Of a DNA stretch of 64,000 nt, positions 25,242 to 33,782 are shown one piece after another. The translations under genes were made by a program, and so were the position numbers. Below the pieces are notes generated by a model. That model was not told where the DNA came from, ran no database searches, and saw only the letters and a program-made list of their open reading frames with translations. The stretch comes from Streptomyces sp. P3 (GTDB lineage Bacteria > Actinomycetota > Actinomycetes > Streptomycetales > Streptomycetaceae): the NCBI RefSeq assembly GCF_003032475.1, contig NZ_CP028369.1:2666001-2730000 (forward strand), read 5' to 3'. Every line of letters begins with the position of its first letter. The stretch's first letter is position 1.

Positions 25242-26291
25242 ATGCGAGGTGTGGTGTTCGACGGGAAGCGGGTCGAGGTCGTCGACGACCTTCAGGTGCG
25301 TGATCCGGGAGCGGGCGAGGTGCTCGTCGCCGTCTCGGCGGCCGGGCTGTGCCACAGCGACCTGTCGGTCGTCGACGGGACGATCCCCTTCCCGACGCCG
25401 GTCGTCCTCGGGCACGAGGGCGCGGGGGTCGTGGCGGCGGTCGGCGCCGGGGTCACGCATGTCGTGCCCGGCGACCATGTCGCGCTGTCCACGCTCGCCA
25501 ACTGCGGCGCCTGCGCGGAGTGCGACCGCGGCCGGCCCACGATGTGCCGGCGGGCCATCGGGCGTCCCGGGAAGCCGTTCACGCGCGCGGGGCGGCCCCT
25601 CTTCCAGTTCGCGTCCAACTCCGCCTTCGCCGAGCGGACGGTGGTCAAGGCCGTGCAGGCGGTGCCGATCCCCAAGGACGTCCCGCTGACGTCGGCCGCG
25701 CTGATCGGGTGCGGGGTGCTGACCGGCGTCGGGGCCGTGCTGAACCGCGCGCGGGTCGGGTACGGCGAGAACGTCGTCGTCATCGGGACGGGCGGGATCG
25801 GGCTGAACGTGGTGCAGGGGGCGCGGATCGCGGGCGCGTCGCGGATCGTCGCGGTGGACGCCAACCCGGCGAAGGAGGCGGTGGCCCGGCAGTTCGGCGC
25901 GACCGACTTCCTCACCTCGGCGGACGCGGTGCGCGAGGTGCTGCCGACGGGCGCCGACCACGTCTTCGAGTGCGTGGGCCGGGTCGAACTGATCCGGCAG
26001 GCGATCGACCTGCTGGACCGGCACGGTCAGGCAGTGCTCCTGGGGGTCCCGCCGGCCACCGCCGAGGCGTCCTTCCTGGTCTCCTCGATGTACCTGGACA
26101 AGTCGATCCTGGGCTGTCGCTACGGCTCGTCGCGCCCCCAGCGGGACGTCGCCCTGTACGCGGAGCTGTACCGCGAGGGCAGGCTGCTGCTCGACGAACT
26201 CGTCACCCGGACCTACCCGGTCGAGGACTTCGAGAAGGCGGCGGCGGACGCCGAGGAGGGGCGGGTGGCGCGGGGCGTGCTGACGTTCTAG
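25242..26291 (+). CDS. Zinc-dependent alcohol dehydrogenase
   Basis: This 349-residue medium-chain dehydrogenase has catalytic-zinc ligands C37 (GLCHSD) and H58-E59 (GHEGAG), a complete structural zinc lobe C88-x2-C91-x2-C94-x7-C102, and the Rossmann motif VVIGTGGIGLNVVQG. It matches the actinobacterial group that includes mycobacterial AdhD and mycothiol-type dehydrogenases, oxidising an alcohol with NAD. ATG at 25242 is immediately preceded by an in-frame GTG, with GAGGGGAG upstream. It is the last gene of the SDR run and would supply an aldehyde or ketone intermediate. Confidence 0.92.
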   Translation: MRGVVFDGKRVEVVDDLQVRDPGAGEVLVAVSAAGLCHSDLSVVDGTIPFPTPVVLGHEGAGVVAAVGAGVTHVVPGDHVALSTLANCGACAECDRGRPTMCRRAIGRPGKPFTRAGRPLFQFASNSAFAERTVVKAVQAVPIPKDVPLTSAALIGCGVLTGVGAVLNRARVGYGENVVVIGTGGIGLNVVQGARIAGASRIVAVDANPAKEAVARQFGATDFLTSADAVREVLPTGADHVFECVGRVELIRQAIDLLDRHGQAVLLGVPPATAEASFLVSSMYLDKSILGCRYGSSRPQRDVALYAELYREGRLLLDELVTRTYPVEDFEKAAADAEEGRVARGVLTF

Positions 26292-26337
26292 CGACCGCCG
26301 GCGCTGGGGGCGCGGGTTGGGGGTTGTCGCTTGTCGG

Positions 26338-26346
26338 TTGTCCACA
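26338..26346 (+). other. DnaA-box sequence TTGTCCACA
   Basis: Exact Streptomyces DnaA-box consensus in the 107-bp gap before the MFS gene. A single box has no replication meaning by itself; it could titrate DnaA or be chance. Confidence 0.3.
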
Positions 26347-26398
26347 GGCTGCGGAAAAAGCCCGTGGCGGTGTCGGCGCCTGCCTCTACGGTCGTTCC

Positions 26399-27691
26399 AT
26401 GAGTTACCGCGATGTCGCCTCCCGACCGGTCCTGGTCTGGGCCTGCACCGCAGTCGGCGCCCGCATGCCGGTGGCCATGGCTCCGCTGGCCCTGGTGTTC
26501 CTGGTGCGCGAACGCCCCGGCGGCTACTCGCTGGGCGCGGCCCTCGCGGCGGCCTACGTCGTCGGTGAGATCGCGGGCGCTCCGGTGCTCGGGCTGCGGC
26601 TGCGCCCCGACCGGGCCCGCCTGCACCTGGCCCGGGGGCTGGCCTGCGGCGCCGTCGGGTTCGCGGGACCTGGGCTGGCGCCGGACGCGCATCCGTTGGT
26701 GCTGTGCGGTTTCGCGGTTCTGGCCGGAGCCGCTCCGGCTGCCGCCACGGGCGCTCTGCGCACCCTGCTCACCGAACTGGTGCCGGAGCGGGCGGCGGCC
26801 CAGGCGCTGTCGGTGGAGTCGATGCTGATGGCCGGGGTCTGGGCCGTGTCCCCGGCCGCCGTCGCCGGTCTGGCCCTCGGCGTCGCTCCGCGCGTCCCGT
26901 TGCTGCTGGCCGCCGCGTTGATGGCGTCGTCGATCGCGGGCCTGTGGCTGCTTCCGGCCGCCTGGGGCGGGAAGGCCGGCACGGGGAGCGGCCGGGTGGG
27001 CGGGATGCCGCTGCTGCGGGTGCTGACCGGCGTCTGGCCGGTGTACGTCACGGGCGCGGCGAGTCTCGCCCTGCTCGGGCTGGCCGAACTCGTGCTGCCG
27101 GCGCTGCTCGAGCAGCGTGGCATCGGCGTGGGGTGGTCCGGCCCGCTGCTGACCGGCATGGCGGTGGGCGGGGGGATCGGCGGCTTCGTCCACGGCCTGC
27201 GGGTCTGGCCCGGGCTGCTGCGCACCCGCAGCGTGGTGCTGATGGCCGGGGTGTCGGTCTGCGTGACGACGGCCGCGCTGTCGCCGTCCGCAGCGGTGAT
27301 CGCCGCGGCGCTGATGGTGGGGGGCACACTCCAGTCGGGTGCGATGCTCACCCGCAACCTGTCGCTGCGCGACGCCCTTCCGCCCGACGCCCTGGCCGCC
27401 GGCTACTCGGTCATGTACGCGGCCGCGGGCGCGGGTTACGCGGCGACGGGCTCGCTGGCCGGCGGGCTCCTTCGGGCGGTCGCGCCGTCCACGGCGATGC
27501 TGGCGGGGGTGGGGCTGACCCTGGCGCTCACCGCGATCGGCTGGTGGGGCGAGGCACGTGCGGCCGCATGTCTGCCGCGCGGCGCCGACCGGGCCGCGGC
27601 CTCCGCCGAGGCGGGGGGCACGGCTCCCGCGCCGGGCCCCGCCGCCGGTGTGGAGGGCATGGGAGCGCGGGGCGTCGAGGGCGGTGGGTAG
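26399..27691 (+). CDS. MFS transporter
   Basis: This 430-residue integral membrane protein has about 12 hydrophobic segments, Arg-rich cytoplasmic loops (RLRPDRARLHLARG) and a duplicated six-helix layout typical of the major facilitator superfamily. The last 45 residues form a low-complexity Gly/Ala/Pro tail. No substrate motif is seen. ATG at 26399 gives a short cytoplasmic N-terminus. It has no catabolic operator upstream and is convergent with the AraC-type regulator gene, so it is probably an unrelated efflux protein. Confidence 0.85.
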   Translation: MSYRDVASRPVLVWACTAVGARMPVAMAPLALVFLVRERPGGYSLGAALAAAYVVGEIAGAPVLGLRLRPDRARLHLARGLACGAVGFAGPGLAPDAHPLVLCGFAVLAGAAPAAATGALRTLLTELVPERAAAQALSVESMLMAGVWAVSPAAVAGLALGVAPRVPLLLAAALMASSIAGLWLLPAAWGGKAGTGSGRVGGMPLLRVLTGVWPVYVTGAASLALLGLAELVLPALLEQRGIGVGWSGPLLTGMAVGGGIGGFVHGLRVWPGLLRTRSVVLMAGVSVCVTTAALSPSAAVIAAALMVGGTLQSGAMLTRNLSLRDALPPDALAAGYSVMYAAAGAGYAATGSLAGGLLRAVAPSTAMLAGVGLTLALTAIGWWGEARAAACLPRGADRAAASAEAGGTAPAPGPAAGVEGMGARGVEGGG

Positions 27692-27727
27692 CTTGCGGGG
27701 TGGGAGCGGCGCAGGCGGGGCCCGGGG

Positions 27728-28744
27728 TCAGCGCACGGCGTCGGAGGGGGCGCCGGCGCCGGTGCGGAAGGTGCGGCGGTAGGCGGTCGGGGTGACGCCG
27801 AGTGCCGCCTGCAGGTGCTGGCGCATCGACTGGGCGGTGCCGAAACCGGCGTCCCGGGCGATCCGGTCGACGGACAGGCCGCTGGACTCCAGCAGGTGCC
27901 GGGCCCGTTCGACCCGCTGCCGGGTGAGCCACTGGCCGGGGCTGATGCCGACCTCCTCGCGGAAGCGGCGGGTGAACGTGCGCACCGACATGGCCTCCCG
28001 TTCGGCCATGTCGCGCAACTGGATCGGCTCGTGCAGGCGGCCGAGCGCCCAGGCGCGGGCGGCGGTCGTGGTCGCCTGCTGCGGGTCGGGCACCGGTCGT
28101 GCGATGTACTGGGCCTGACCGCCGTCGCGGTGCGGCGGCACGACGGTGCGGCGGGCCACGTCGTTGGCGACGGCGGTGCCGTGGTCGCGGCGGACCATGT
28201 GCAGGCACAGGTCGACGCCTGCGGCGACGCCGGCCGAGGTGAGCACGTCGCCGTCGTCGACGAACAGCACGTCCGGATCGACCTTGATCTGCGGGAAGAG
28301 CCGCTGGAGGTGTTCGGCGTCGGCCCAGTGCGTGGTCGCGGGACGGCCGTCGAGGAAGCCGGCCGCGGCCAGCACGTACACGCCGGTGCAGATGGAGGCG
28401 AGCCGGGTGCCGGGCCTGACGTGGTCGAGGGCGGCGGCGAGTTCAGCGGTCAGGACGCCCTCCTCGAAGACCGGGCCGAGCTCGTAGCTGGCCGGGACGA
28501 TCACGGTGTCGGCGGTGGCCAGCGCCTCGGGACCGTGCTCGACCATGATCGCGAAGTCGGCGTCCGTCTCGACGGGGCCGGGCGGGCGCACGGAGCAGGT
28601 GACGACCTCGTACAGCAGCCGTCCGCGGGCGTCCTTGGGGCGGCCGAAGATGCGGTGCGGGATGCCCAGCTCGAAGGGGAGCAGGCCATCCAGGGCGAGG
28701 ACGACGACGCGGTGGGGACGGGAGGCGTGCTCGAGAGGGCCCAT
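27728..28744 (-). CDS. GlxA-type transcriptional regulator (DJ-1/PfpI plus AraC)
   Basis: This 338-residue regulator has an N-terminal DJ-1/PfpI-like domain (about 10-190, with the nucleophile-elbow-like ASICTGVYVLAAAGFLDGR and the following TTHW) and a C-terminal AraC/XylS double helix-turn-helix (about 225-330, LRDMAEREAMSVRTFTRRF and DRIARDAGFGTAQSMRQHL). The first domain is thought to sense a ligand, not catalyse. ATG at 28744 leaves 71 bp to the divergent MFS gene at 28816, which is the most likely target. Confidence 0.92.
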   Translation of the reverse strand: MGPLEHASRPHRVVVLALDGLLPFELGIPHRIFGRPKDARGRLLYEVVTCSVRPPGPVETDADFAIMVEHGPEALATADTVIVPASYELGPVFEEGVLTAELAAALDHVRPGTRLASICTGVYVLAAAGFLDGRPATTHWADAEHLQRLFPQIKVDPDVLFVDDGDVLTSAGVAAGVDLCLHMVRRDHGTAVANDVARRTVVPPHRDGGQAQYIARPVPDPQQATTTAARAWALGRLHEPIQLRDMAEREAMSVRTFTRRFREEVGISPGQWLTRQRVERARHLLESSGLSVDRIARDAGFGTAQSMRQHLQAALGVTPTAYRRTFRTGAGAPSDAVR

Positions 28745-28815
28745 GGCCCGATCCTAGCGAACGCTGTCCTCCGGGCCACTCGTCCGTCCCGTGCGGATGT
28801 CCGAAGCTCGGTGGC

Positions 28816-30162
28816 GTGCATCAGACGACCGAGACCCGGGAATCCGCCGGGGAACAGAAGCCCGTGTCCGACCGCCTCCCCGACCGCGTGTCCGGCCGTC
28901 GCCACGGCCGGATCCACCGCGCCTGGTTCGTCGCCGCCGTCACCTTCGTCACGATCATCGGCGCGGCGGCCTTCCGCTCGCTGCCGGGCCTGCTCATCGA
29001 CCCCCTGCACGCGGAGTTCGGCTGGTCTCGCGGCACGATCGGCGCGGCGGTCTCGGTCAACCTGGCGCTGTACGGTCTGACCGCCCCGTTCGCCGCCGCC
29101 CTGATGGACCGGTTCGGCATCCGCCGGGTGGTCGCCGTGGCGCTGACCGTGATCTCGGCGGGCTCGCTGCTGACGGTGTGGATGACGGCGGCCTGGCAAC
29201 TGCTGCTGTACTGGGGCCTGCTGGTCGGCCTCGGCTCGGGCTCGATGGCGCTGGCCTTCGCCGCGACCGTGACCAACCGCTGGTTCACCGAGCGCCGGGG
29301 GCTGGTCACCGGCATCCTGACCGCCGCCTCCGCCTCCGGCCAGCTGATCTTCCTGCCGGTGCTGTCCTGGACGGTCACCCGCTACGAGTGGCGCCCGGCG
29401 GCCGTCACGGTCGCGCTGGCCGCGCTCACCGTCGTCCCCTTCGTGTGGCTGCTGCTGCGCGACCATCCGGCGGACGTGGGCCAGAAGCCGTACGGCGCGA
29501 AGGAGTTCACGCCGAAGCCGCCGCCGGTGCGGGGCGCGGCCCGGCGCACGCTGCGGGTCCTGTTCTCGGCGGTGCGTACCGGCCCGTTCTGGCTGCTGGC
29601 CGGCACCTTCGCGATCTGCGGCGCCTCGACGAACGGCCTGGTGCAGACCCACTTCGTGCCCGCCGCGCACGACCACGGCATGCCGGTGACGGCGGCCGCC
29701 TCCCTGCTGGCCGTGATCGGCGTCTTCGACGTGGTCGGCACGATCGCCTCCGGCTGGTTCACGGACCGCTTCGAACCGCGCCGGCTGCTGGCGGTGTACT
29801 ACGCGCTGCGCGGCATGTCGCTGCTGTTCCTTCCGGTGCTGCTGACCCCGTCCGTGCACCCGCCGATGGTCTTCTTCATCGTCTTCTACGGGCTCGACTG
29901 GGTCGCCACCGTGCCGCCCACCCTTGCCCTGTGCCGCGAGCACTACGGGGAGGACAGCGCGATCGTCTTCGGCTGGGTGCTGGCCTCCCACCAACTGGGC
30001 GCGGCCCTGGTCGCCTTCCTGGGCGGCGTGGCGCGGGACGCGTTCGGCTCGTACGACGTCGTCTGGTACGGGTCGGGCGCGCTGTGCGCGGCGGCGGCGC
30101 TGATGGCCCTCGTGATCCGTCGCCGGCCGGTCACGGCGGCCCTCGCGCCGGCGACGTCGTGA
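28816..30162 (+). CDS. MFS transporter, oxalate/formate-antiporter-like
   Basis: This 448-residue twelve-helix permease starts with a 35-residue cytoplasmic segment, then WFVAAVTFVTIIGAAAFRSL and the MFS loop ALMDRFGIRRV. The order of helices and the LIDPLHAEFGWSRGTIGAAVS segment resemble monocarboxylate/oxalate-formate antiporter-type MFS members of actinobacteria. The start is GTG at 28816. It is divergent from the GlxA-type regulator, suggesting controlled transport of a small organic acid or a toxic compound. No CTGACGG operator is present. Confidence 0.88.
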   Translation: MHQTTETRESAGEQKPVSDRLPDRVSGRRHGRIHRAWFVAAVTFVTIIGAAAFRSLPGLLIDPLHAEFGWSRGTIGAAVSVNLALYGLTAPFAAALMDRFGIRRVVAVALTVISAGSLLTVWMTAAWQLLLYWGLLVGLGSGSMALAFAATVTNRWFTERRGLVTGILTAASASGQLIFLPVLSWTVTRYEWRPAAVTVALAALTVVPFVWLLLRDHPADVGQKPYGAKEFTPKPPPVRGAARRTLRVLFSAVRTGPFWLLAGTFAICGASTNGLVQTHFVPAAHDHGMPVTAAASLLAVIGVFDVVGTIASGWFTDRFEPRRLLAVYYALRGMSLLFLPVLLTPSVHPPMVFFIVFYGLDWVATVPPTLALCREHYGEDSAIVFGWVLASHQLGAALVAFLGGVARDAFGSYDVVWYGSGALCAAAALMALVIRRRPVTAALAPATS

Positions 30163-30242
30163 GCGGACGGGCATTGCCTGCGCGGACGGGCGTCGCCCCG
30201 GGCGTGCGGGCGCGTGCCCGAGGCGGGCGGCGTCGGCTCCCG

Positions 30243-30277
30243 CCGGTGGCCGGTGGCCGGTGGCCGGTGGCCGGTGG
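30243..30277. repeat. Five tandem CCGGTGG heptamers
   Basis: Five exact 7-bp copies run from 30243 to 30277 and a sixth degenerates to CCGGGAC. They lie in the 281-bp gap between the MFS and multicopper oxidase genes, which otherwise shows no gene. Confidence 0.9.
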
Positions 30278-30443
30278 CCGGGACCCGGAGCCGGGAGAGG
30301 GAGGGAGGGGTGGGTCCGTCGGGTCGCCCGCGCTGCGCAACCGCGCCCGGGCGGCTACTCCGCGTACTGTGTGGCTACATTCAGTGACGGATGGCCGGGG
30401 TAGCCGAGGGTGTCCCGCCGTCCGCTCCCCGTGGAGGCGATCG

Positions 30444-31982
30444 ATGACGTCGTTGGCCCGTCGTGACGTGCTGAAGTGCCTGCCGGCCGTGGCCGGCGCG
30501 ACCGTGACCGGGACGGCGGCCGCGCGCGCGGCAACGTCGCATGCGGCCGCGCGGTCTGCGGCCGACGCCTGGTTCCCGCAGCCGCAGACGCGCCGGGCGG
30601 ACCCGGACACGGGGCGGCTGGCCACCAGGCTGACCGTCGCGTTCACCGAGCTGGCGGTGCCCGGGGTGGGCAGTGTGCTCACCCGCACCTACGAGGGGTC
30701 GGTCCCGGGACCGACACTGCGGGTGCGGCCCGGGGGGACCCTGGAGATCACGCAGGTCAACGCACTGCCGCCGAACGCGGCGACGCACCAGGACATCAAC
30801 GTCCCGCATCACTTCAACACCTTCAACCTGCACACGCACGGTATGCACGTCGATCCCGAGGGCGGGTCGGACAACGTCTTCCGCGCCTTCGAGCCCGCCG
30901 CCACTCCGGGGGAGACGACCACGTACTGCACCACCGTCGACGTCCCGGCCGACCATCCGGCCGGCACCTTCTGGTACCACCCCCACCACCACGGATCCGC
31001 TGCCACCCAGGTGCTGAACGGCATGGCGGGCGTGATCGTCGTCGAGGGCGACGTCGACGAGGTGCCGGAGATCGCGGCGGCCAGGGAGGTCGTCCTGTGC
31101 GTCAGCGAGCTCAAGCTGTCCGGCGGGCGGGTGCCGGACCTGACGTCCCACGGCGCCTTCGACGATCTCGCCTCGATCTTCCTGGTCAACGGCGTCAAGC
31201 AACCCGTGCTGACCATCGCGCCGGGGGAGGTGCAGCGCTGGCGGGTCGTCAACGCGGGGGCGCTCACCGCGCACTTCCTGCACCTGAGCGGGCAGGAGAT
31301 GCACCAGATCGCCTGTGACGGGATCACCTTCATGAGTCCCGTCCCCACCACCGGGGTGACCCTCCCGACGGGCGGACGGGTCGACCTGCTGGTCCGCGGC
31401 GGCGAACCCGGCACCTACAGTCTCTCCGCCGGCCCCGCCTCCCCGCCGCTGCTGACGCTCGTCGTCACCGGCGAGCCCCGTGCGATGGCGCTGCCGACGA
31501 GCCTGCCCGGCAAGGTGGCGAGCCTGCCCGCCCCCACCCGCACCCGGGTGCTGACGTTCCGCAGCTACGACCACGTCCTGTCAGGTGCCTTCCCGAACGC
31601 CTACCGCATCCTGGGCGACGGCGAGACCCCCGCGGCCGACCGCCGGGCGGGCCGCGGCGACCACGCCTGGGGGCGCTTCTCGCCCGACTACGTCAACCAG
31701 CGCGTCCGGCTGGGCGAGGTCGAGGAGTGGACGATCGTCAACGACGCGCACACCCACAACCATCACCCCTTCCACCTGCACACCAACCACTTCCTGCTCA
31801 CCGCCGTCGACAACCGGCCGCTGGCCACGCCGGTCTGGCACGACACGGTCAACGTCCCGCCGAAGGGGTCGGTCACCCTGCGGGTGCGCGCCGAGGACTT
31901 CACCGGACGCTCGATGCTGCACTGTCACCAGCTCCAGCACGGCGACGAGGGCATGATGCAGATCGTCGACTACGTGCGCTGA
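30444..31982 (+). CDS. Tat-exported multicopper oxidase
   Basis: This 512-residue laccase-type oxidase couples substrate oxidation to reduction of O2 to water. The N-terminus ARRDVLKCLPAVAGATVTG is a twin-arginine signal, so it is exported folded. Copper ligands are H130-T-H132 and H179-P-H181-H-H in the first domain, and HHPFHLHTNHF plus H493-C494-H495-x3-H499-x4-M504 in the last; the axial Met indicates a standard type 1 copper. GGAGG precedes the ATG. Neighbours suggest no specific substrate; it could oxidise phenols or metal ions outside the cell. Confidence 0.93.
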   Translation: MTSLARRDVLKCLPAVAGATVTGTAAARAATSHAAARSAADAWFPQPQTRRADPDTGRLATRLTVAFTELAVPGVGSVLTRTYEGSVPGPTLRVRPGGTLEITQVNALPPNAATHQDINVPHHFNTFNLHTHGMHVDPEGGSDNVFRAFEPAATPGETTTYCTTVDVPADHPAGTFWYHPHHHGSAATQVLNGMAGVIVVEGDVDEVPEIAAAREVVLCVSELKLSGGRVPDLTSHGAFDDLASIFLVNGVKQPVLTIAPGEVQRWRVVNAGALTAHFLHLSGQEMHQIACDGITFMSPVPTTGVTLPTGGRVDLLVRGGEPGTYSLSAGPASPPLLTLVVTGEPRAMALPTSLPGKVASLPAPTRTRVLTFRSYDHVLSGAFPNAYRILGDGETPAADRRAGRGDHAWGRFSPDYVNQRVRLGEVEEWTIVNDAHTHNHHPFHLHTNHFLLTAVDNRPLATPVWHDTVNVPPKGSVTLRVRAEDFTGRSMLHCHQLQHGDEGMMQIVDYVR

Positions 31983-32000
31983 GCGGTGCCGCGCCGGCGG

Positions 32001-32597
32001 TCAGCCGAACCGGCCCCGGTGGAACAGCAGCGGCGGTTCGTCCGCGCCGCCGTCCGTCCCCAGGGCGTTCACCCGCCCGACGACGATGAGGTGGTCGCCG
32101 CCCGTGTGGACCGCGTGGATCGTGCAGTCGATCCACGCGAGGGCGCCGGCGAGGCGGGGGGCGCCGGAGACCGGAGCCGGGTCGTGGTCGACGCCGGCGA
32201 ACTTGTCGGTGCCGCTGGCGGCGAAGGCGCGGCACAGGGCCTGCTGGCCCGCGCCGAGGACGTTGACGCAGAAGACGCCCGCGCGGGCGATCCGGGGCCA
32301 GGTCGTGGACGTCCGGCCGACCATGAAGGCGACCAGGGGCGGGTCGAGGGAGAGCGAGGAGAAGGACTGGCAGGCGAAGCCGGCGGGGGCGCCGTCGGCG
32401 TCGGCGGCGGGCGCCGTCACGACCGTCACGCCCGAGGCGAAGCTTCCGAGCACGCGGCGGAACTCGCCCGCGTCCACCGGTGCCCGCTCGTCCTCCCGGA
32501 CACAGCGCAGCTCGGGCCGCGGCAGCGGTTCGACCGGCGGCCTGCCCTCCGCCCTCAGATACCGCACGGCCGCGGCCGCCATTCCCGCATGTCCCAT
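32001..32597 (-). CDS. Flavin reductase, two-component monooxygenase type
   Basis: This 198-residue protein has the flavin_reduct split-barrel fold (GSFASGVTVVTAPAADADGAPAGFACQSFSSLSLDPPLVAFMVGRTS) and a C-terminal ICLS-like segment DHLIVVGRVNAL. Such proteins supply reduced FMN or FAD to a separate monooxygenase, as HsaB does in steroid ring cleavage. Operator D lies 16 bp upstream, so it belongs to the regulon, yet no matching oxygenase component is adjacent. ATG at 32597 is preceded directly by an in-frame GTG. The extra 40 N-terminal residues are not typical of the family. Confidence 0.88.
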   Translation of the reverse strand: MGHAGMAAAAVRYLRAEGRPPVEPLPRPELRCVREDERAPVDAGEFRRVLGSFASGVTVVTAPAADADGAPAGFACQSFSSLSLDPPLVAFMVGRTSTTWPRIARAGVFCVNVLGAGQQALCRAFAASGTDKFAGVDHDPAPVSGAPRLAGALAWIDCTIHAVHTGGDHLIVVGRVNALGTDGGADEPPLLFHRGRFG

Positions 32598-32613
32598 CAC
32601 ATCCCCATTGAAG

Positions 32614-32628
32614 CTGACGGTTCGTCAG
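32614..32628. promoter_or_regulatory. Operator D: CTGACGGTTCGTCAG
   Basis: One mismatch to CTGACGG-N-CCGTCAG, 16 bp upstream of the flavin reductase start and about 45 bp past the end of the enoyl-CoA hydratase gene. Confidence 0.85.
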
Positions 32629-32672
32629 ATAGGAAGGGGTGTGCGGGTCCCGGTCCCCTGCGGTCTACGGCG

Positions 32673-33464
32673 TCAGCGGCCCCCGAAGTCCGCCGCGCGG
32701 CGTTCCGTGAAGCTCCGCACGCCTTCCCGGGCGTCCGCCGTCGTCATGTTGATCTCCTGGGCGGCGGCCTCGGCGGCGAAGGCGGTGGTGCGGTCGGCGT
32801 CGAGGGAGGCGTTGACGAGCTGCTTGGTCAGGGCGAGGGCGCGGGTCGGGCCGGCCGCCAGCCGGGCCGCCCACTCGCGGGCCGTCTTGTCCAGGTCGCC
32901 GTCCGGGACGACCCGGTTGACCAGGCCGAGGCGTTCGGCGTCGGCCGCGCCGAGCGCGTCGCCGAAGAACATCAGCTCCTTGGCGCGCTGAGGGCCCACC
33001 AGACGGGGGAGCAGATAGGCGCCGCCGCCGTCGGGGACCAGGCCGCGGCGGACGAACACCTCGATGAAGCGGGCCGACTCGGCGGCCAGCACCAGATCGC
33101 AGGCGAACGCGAGGTGCGCGCCGAGGCCGGCCGCCGTGCCGTTCACGGCCGCGACGACCGGCTTCTCGCAGTCGAGGACCGCGGCGATCAGGCGCTGGGC
33201 GCCCACCCGGATGGTGCGGGCCACGTCCCCGGCGATCCGCTCGCCCGCCGCCGACCCGCCCCGCAGGTCCGCCCCGGCGCAGAACCCCCGGCCCGTGCCG
33301 GTGAGGACCACCGCCCGCACCTCCGGGTCGGCGGACGCCTGCGCGAGCAGCGTGATCAGGTGGTCGCGCTGGTCCGGAACCAGGGCGTTGAGCGCCTCGG
33401 GGCGGTTGAGGGTGAGGCGGGTGACGTGGTCGTCCGTCGTGCTCAGGATCGAAGGGGCGGTCAT
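32673..33464 (-). CDS. Enoyl-CoA hydratase/isomerase
   Basis: This 263-residue crotonase-fold protein has NRPEALNAL at the N-terminus, oxyanion loop FCAGADLRGG near 62-71 and NGTAAGLGAHLAFACDLVLA near 107-126. The catalytic region IEVFVRRGLVPDGGGAYLLPR has an Asp after the Pro where many isomerases of the PaaG/EchA group also have Asp. It hydrates or isomerises an enoyl-CoA. GGAGGACACGT precedes the ATG. It has no operator directly upstream; the nearest promoter region (33465-33782) is unremarkable. Confidence 0.92.
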   Translation of the reverse strand: MTAPSILSTTDDHVTRLTLNRPEALNALVPDQRDHLITLLAQASADPEVRAVVLTGTGRGFCAGADLRGGSAAGERIAGDVARTIRVGAQRLIAAVLDCEKPVVAAVNGTAAGLGAHLAFACDLVLAAESARFIEVFVRRGLVPDGGGAYLLPRLVGPQRAKELMFFGDALGAADAERLGLVNRVVPDGDLDKTAREWAARLAAGPTRALALTKQLVNASLDADRTTAFAAEAAAQEINMTTADAREGVRSFTERRAADFGGR

Positions 33465-33782
33465 ACGTGTCCTCCGTGTCGGCAGGGCGGACCGCCGGGA
33501 GACGGCCCCGCCCCTCGTCTCGGCGTCGGCGTCGGCTGCGGCGGTCCGGCCGATCGGGGTCGCAGGGATCGGCGGTGCCTGTTCAGTGCCGGTGAGCGGG
33601 GTGCGGTGCGGTCGGCTGCGAGGCGGAGGAGGGCGGCGACGCGATGGGGGTCCCTCCGCCGGAGCGCGGCCGAGCGCGGTGGGGCCGGCAACCGGCGACG
33701 ACGCCCCGGATGCGCGTGCCGCACCCCGCGTCCGCGGCGTGATCGCCCGGACCGGTCCCGGTCCCCGGCCGGGCGGTGCACC
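33465..33782. other. 318-bp intergenic region, nothing recognised
   Basis: Very GC-rich, without a supported gene, RNA or operator copy. It separates the enoyl-CoA hydratase from the ADP-forming ligase on the same strand; the size makes a shared transcript less likely. Confidence 0.4.
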
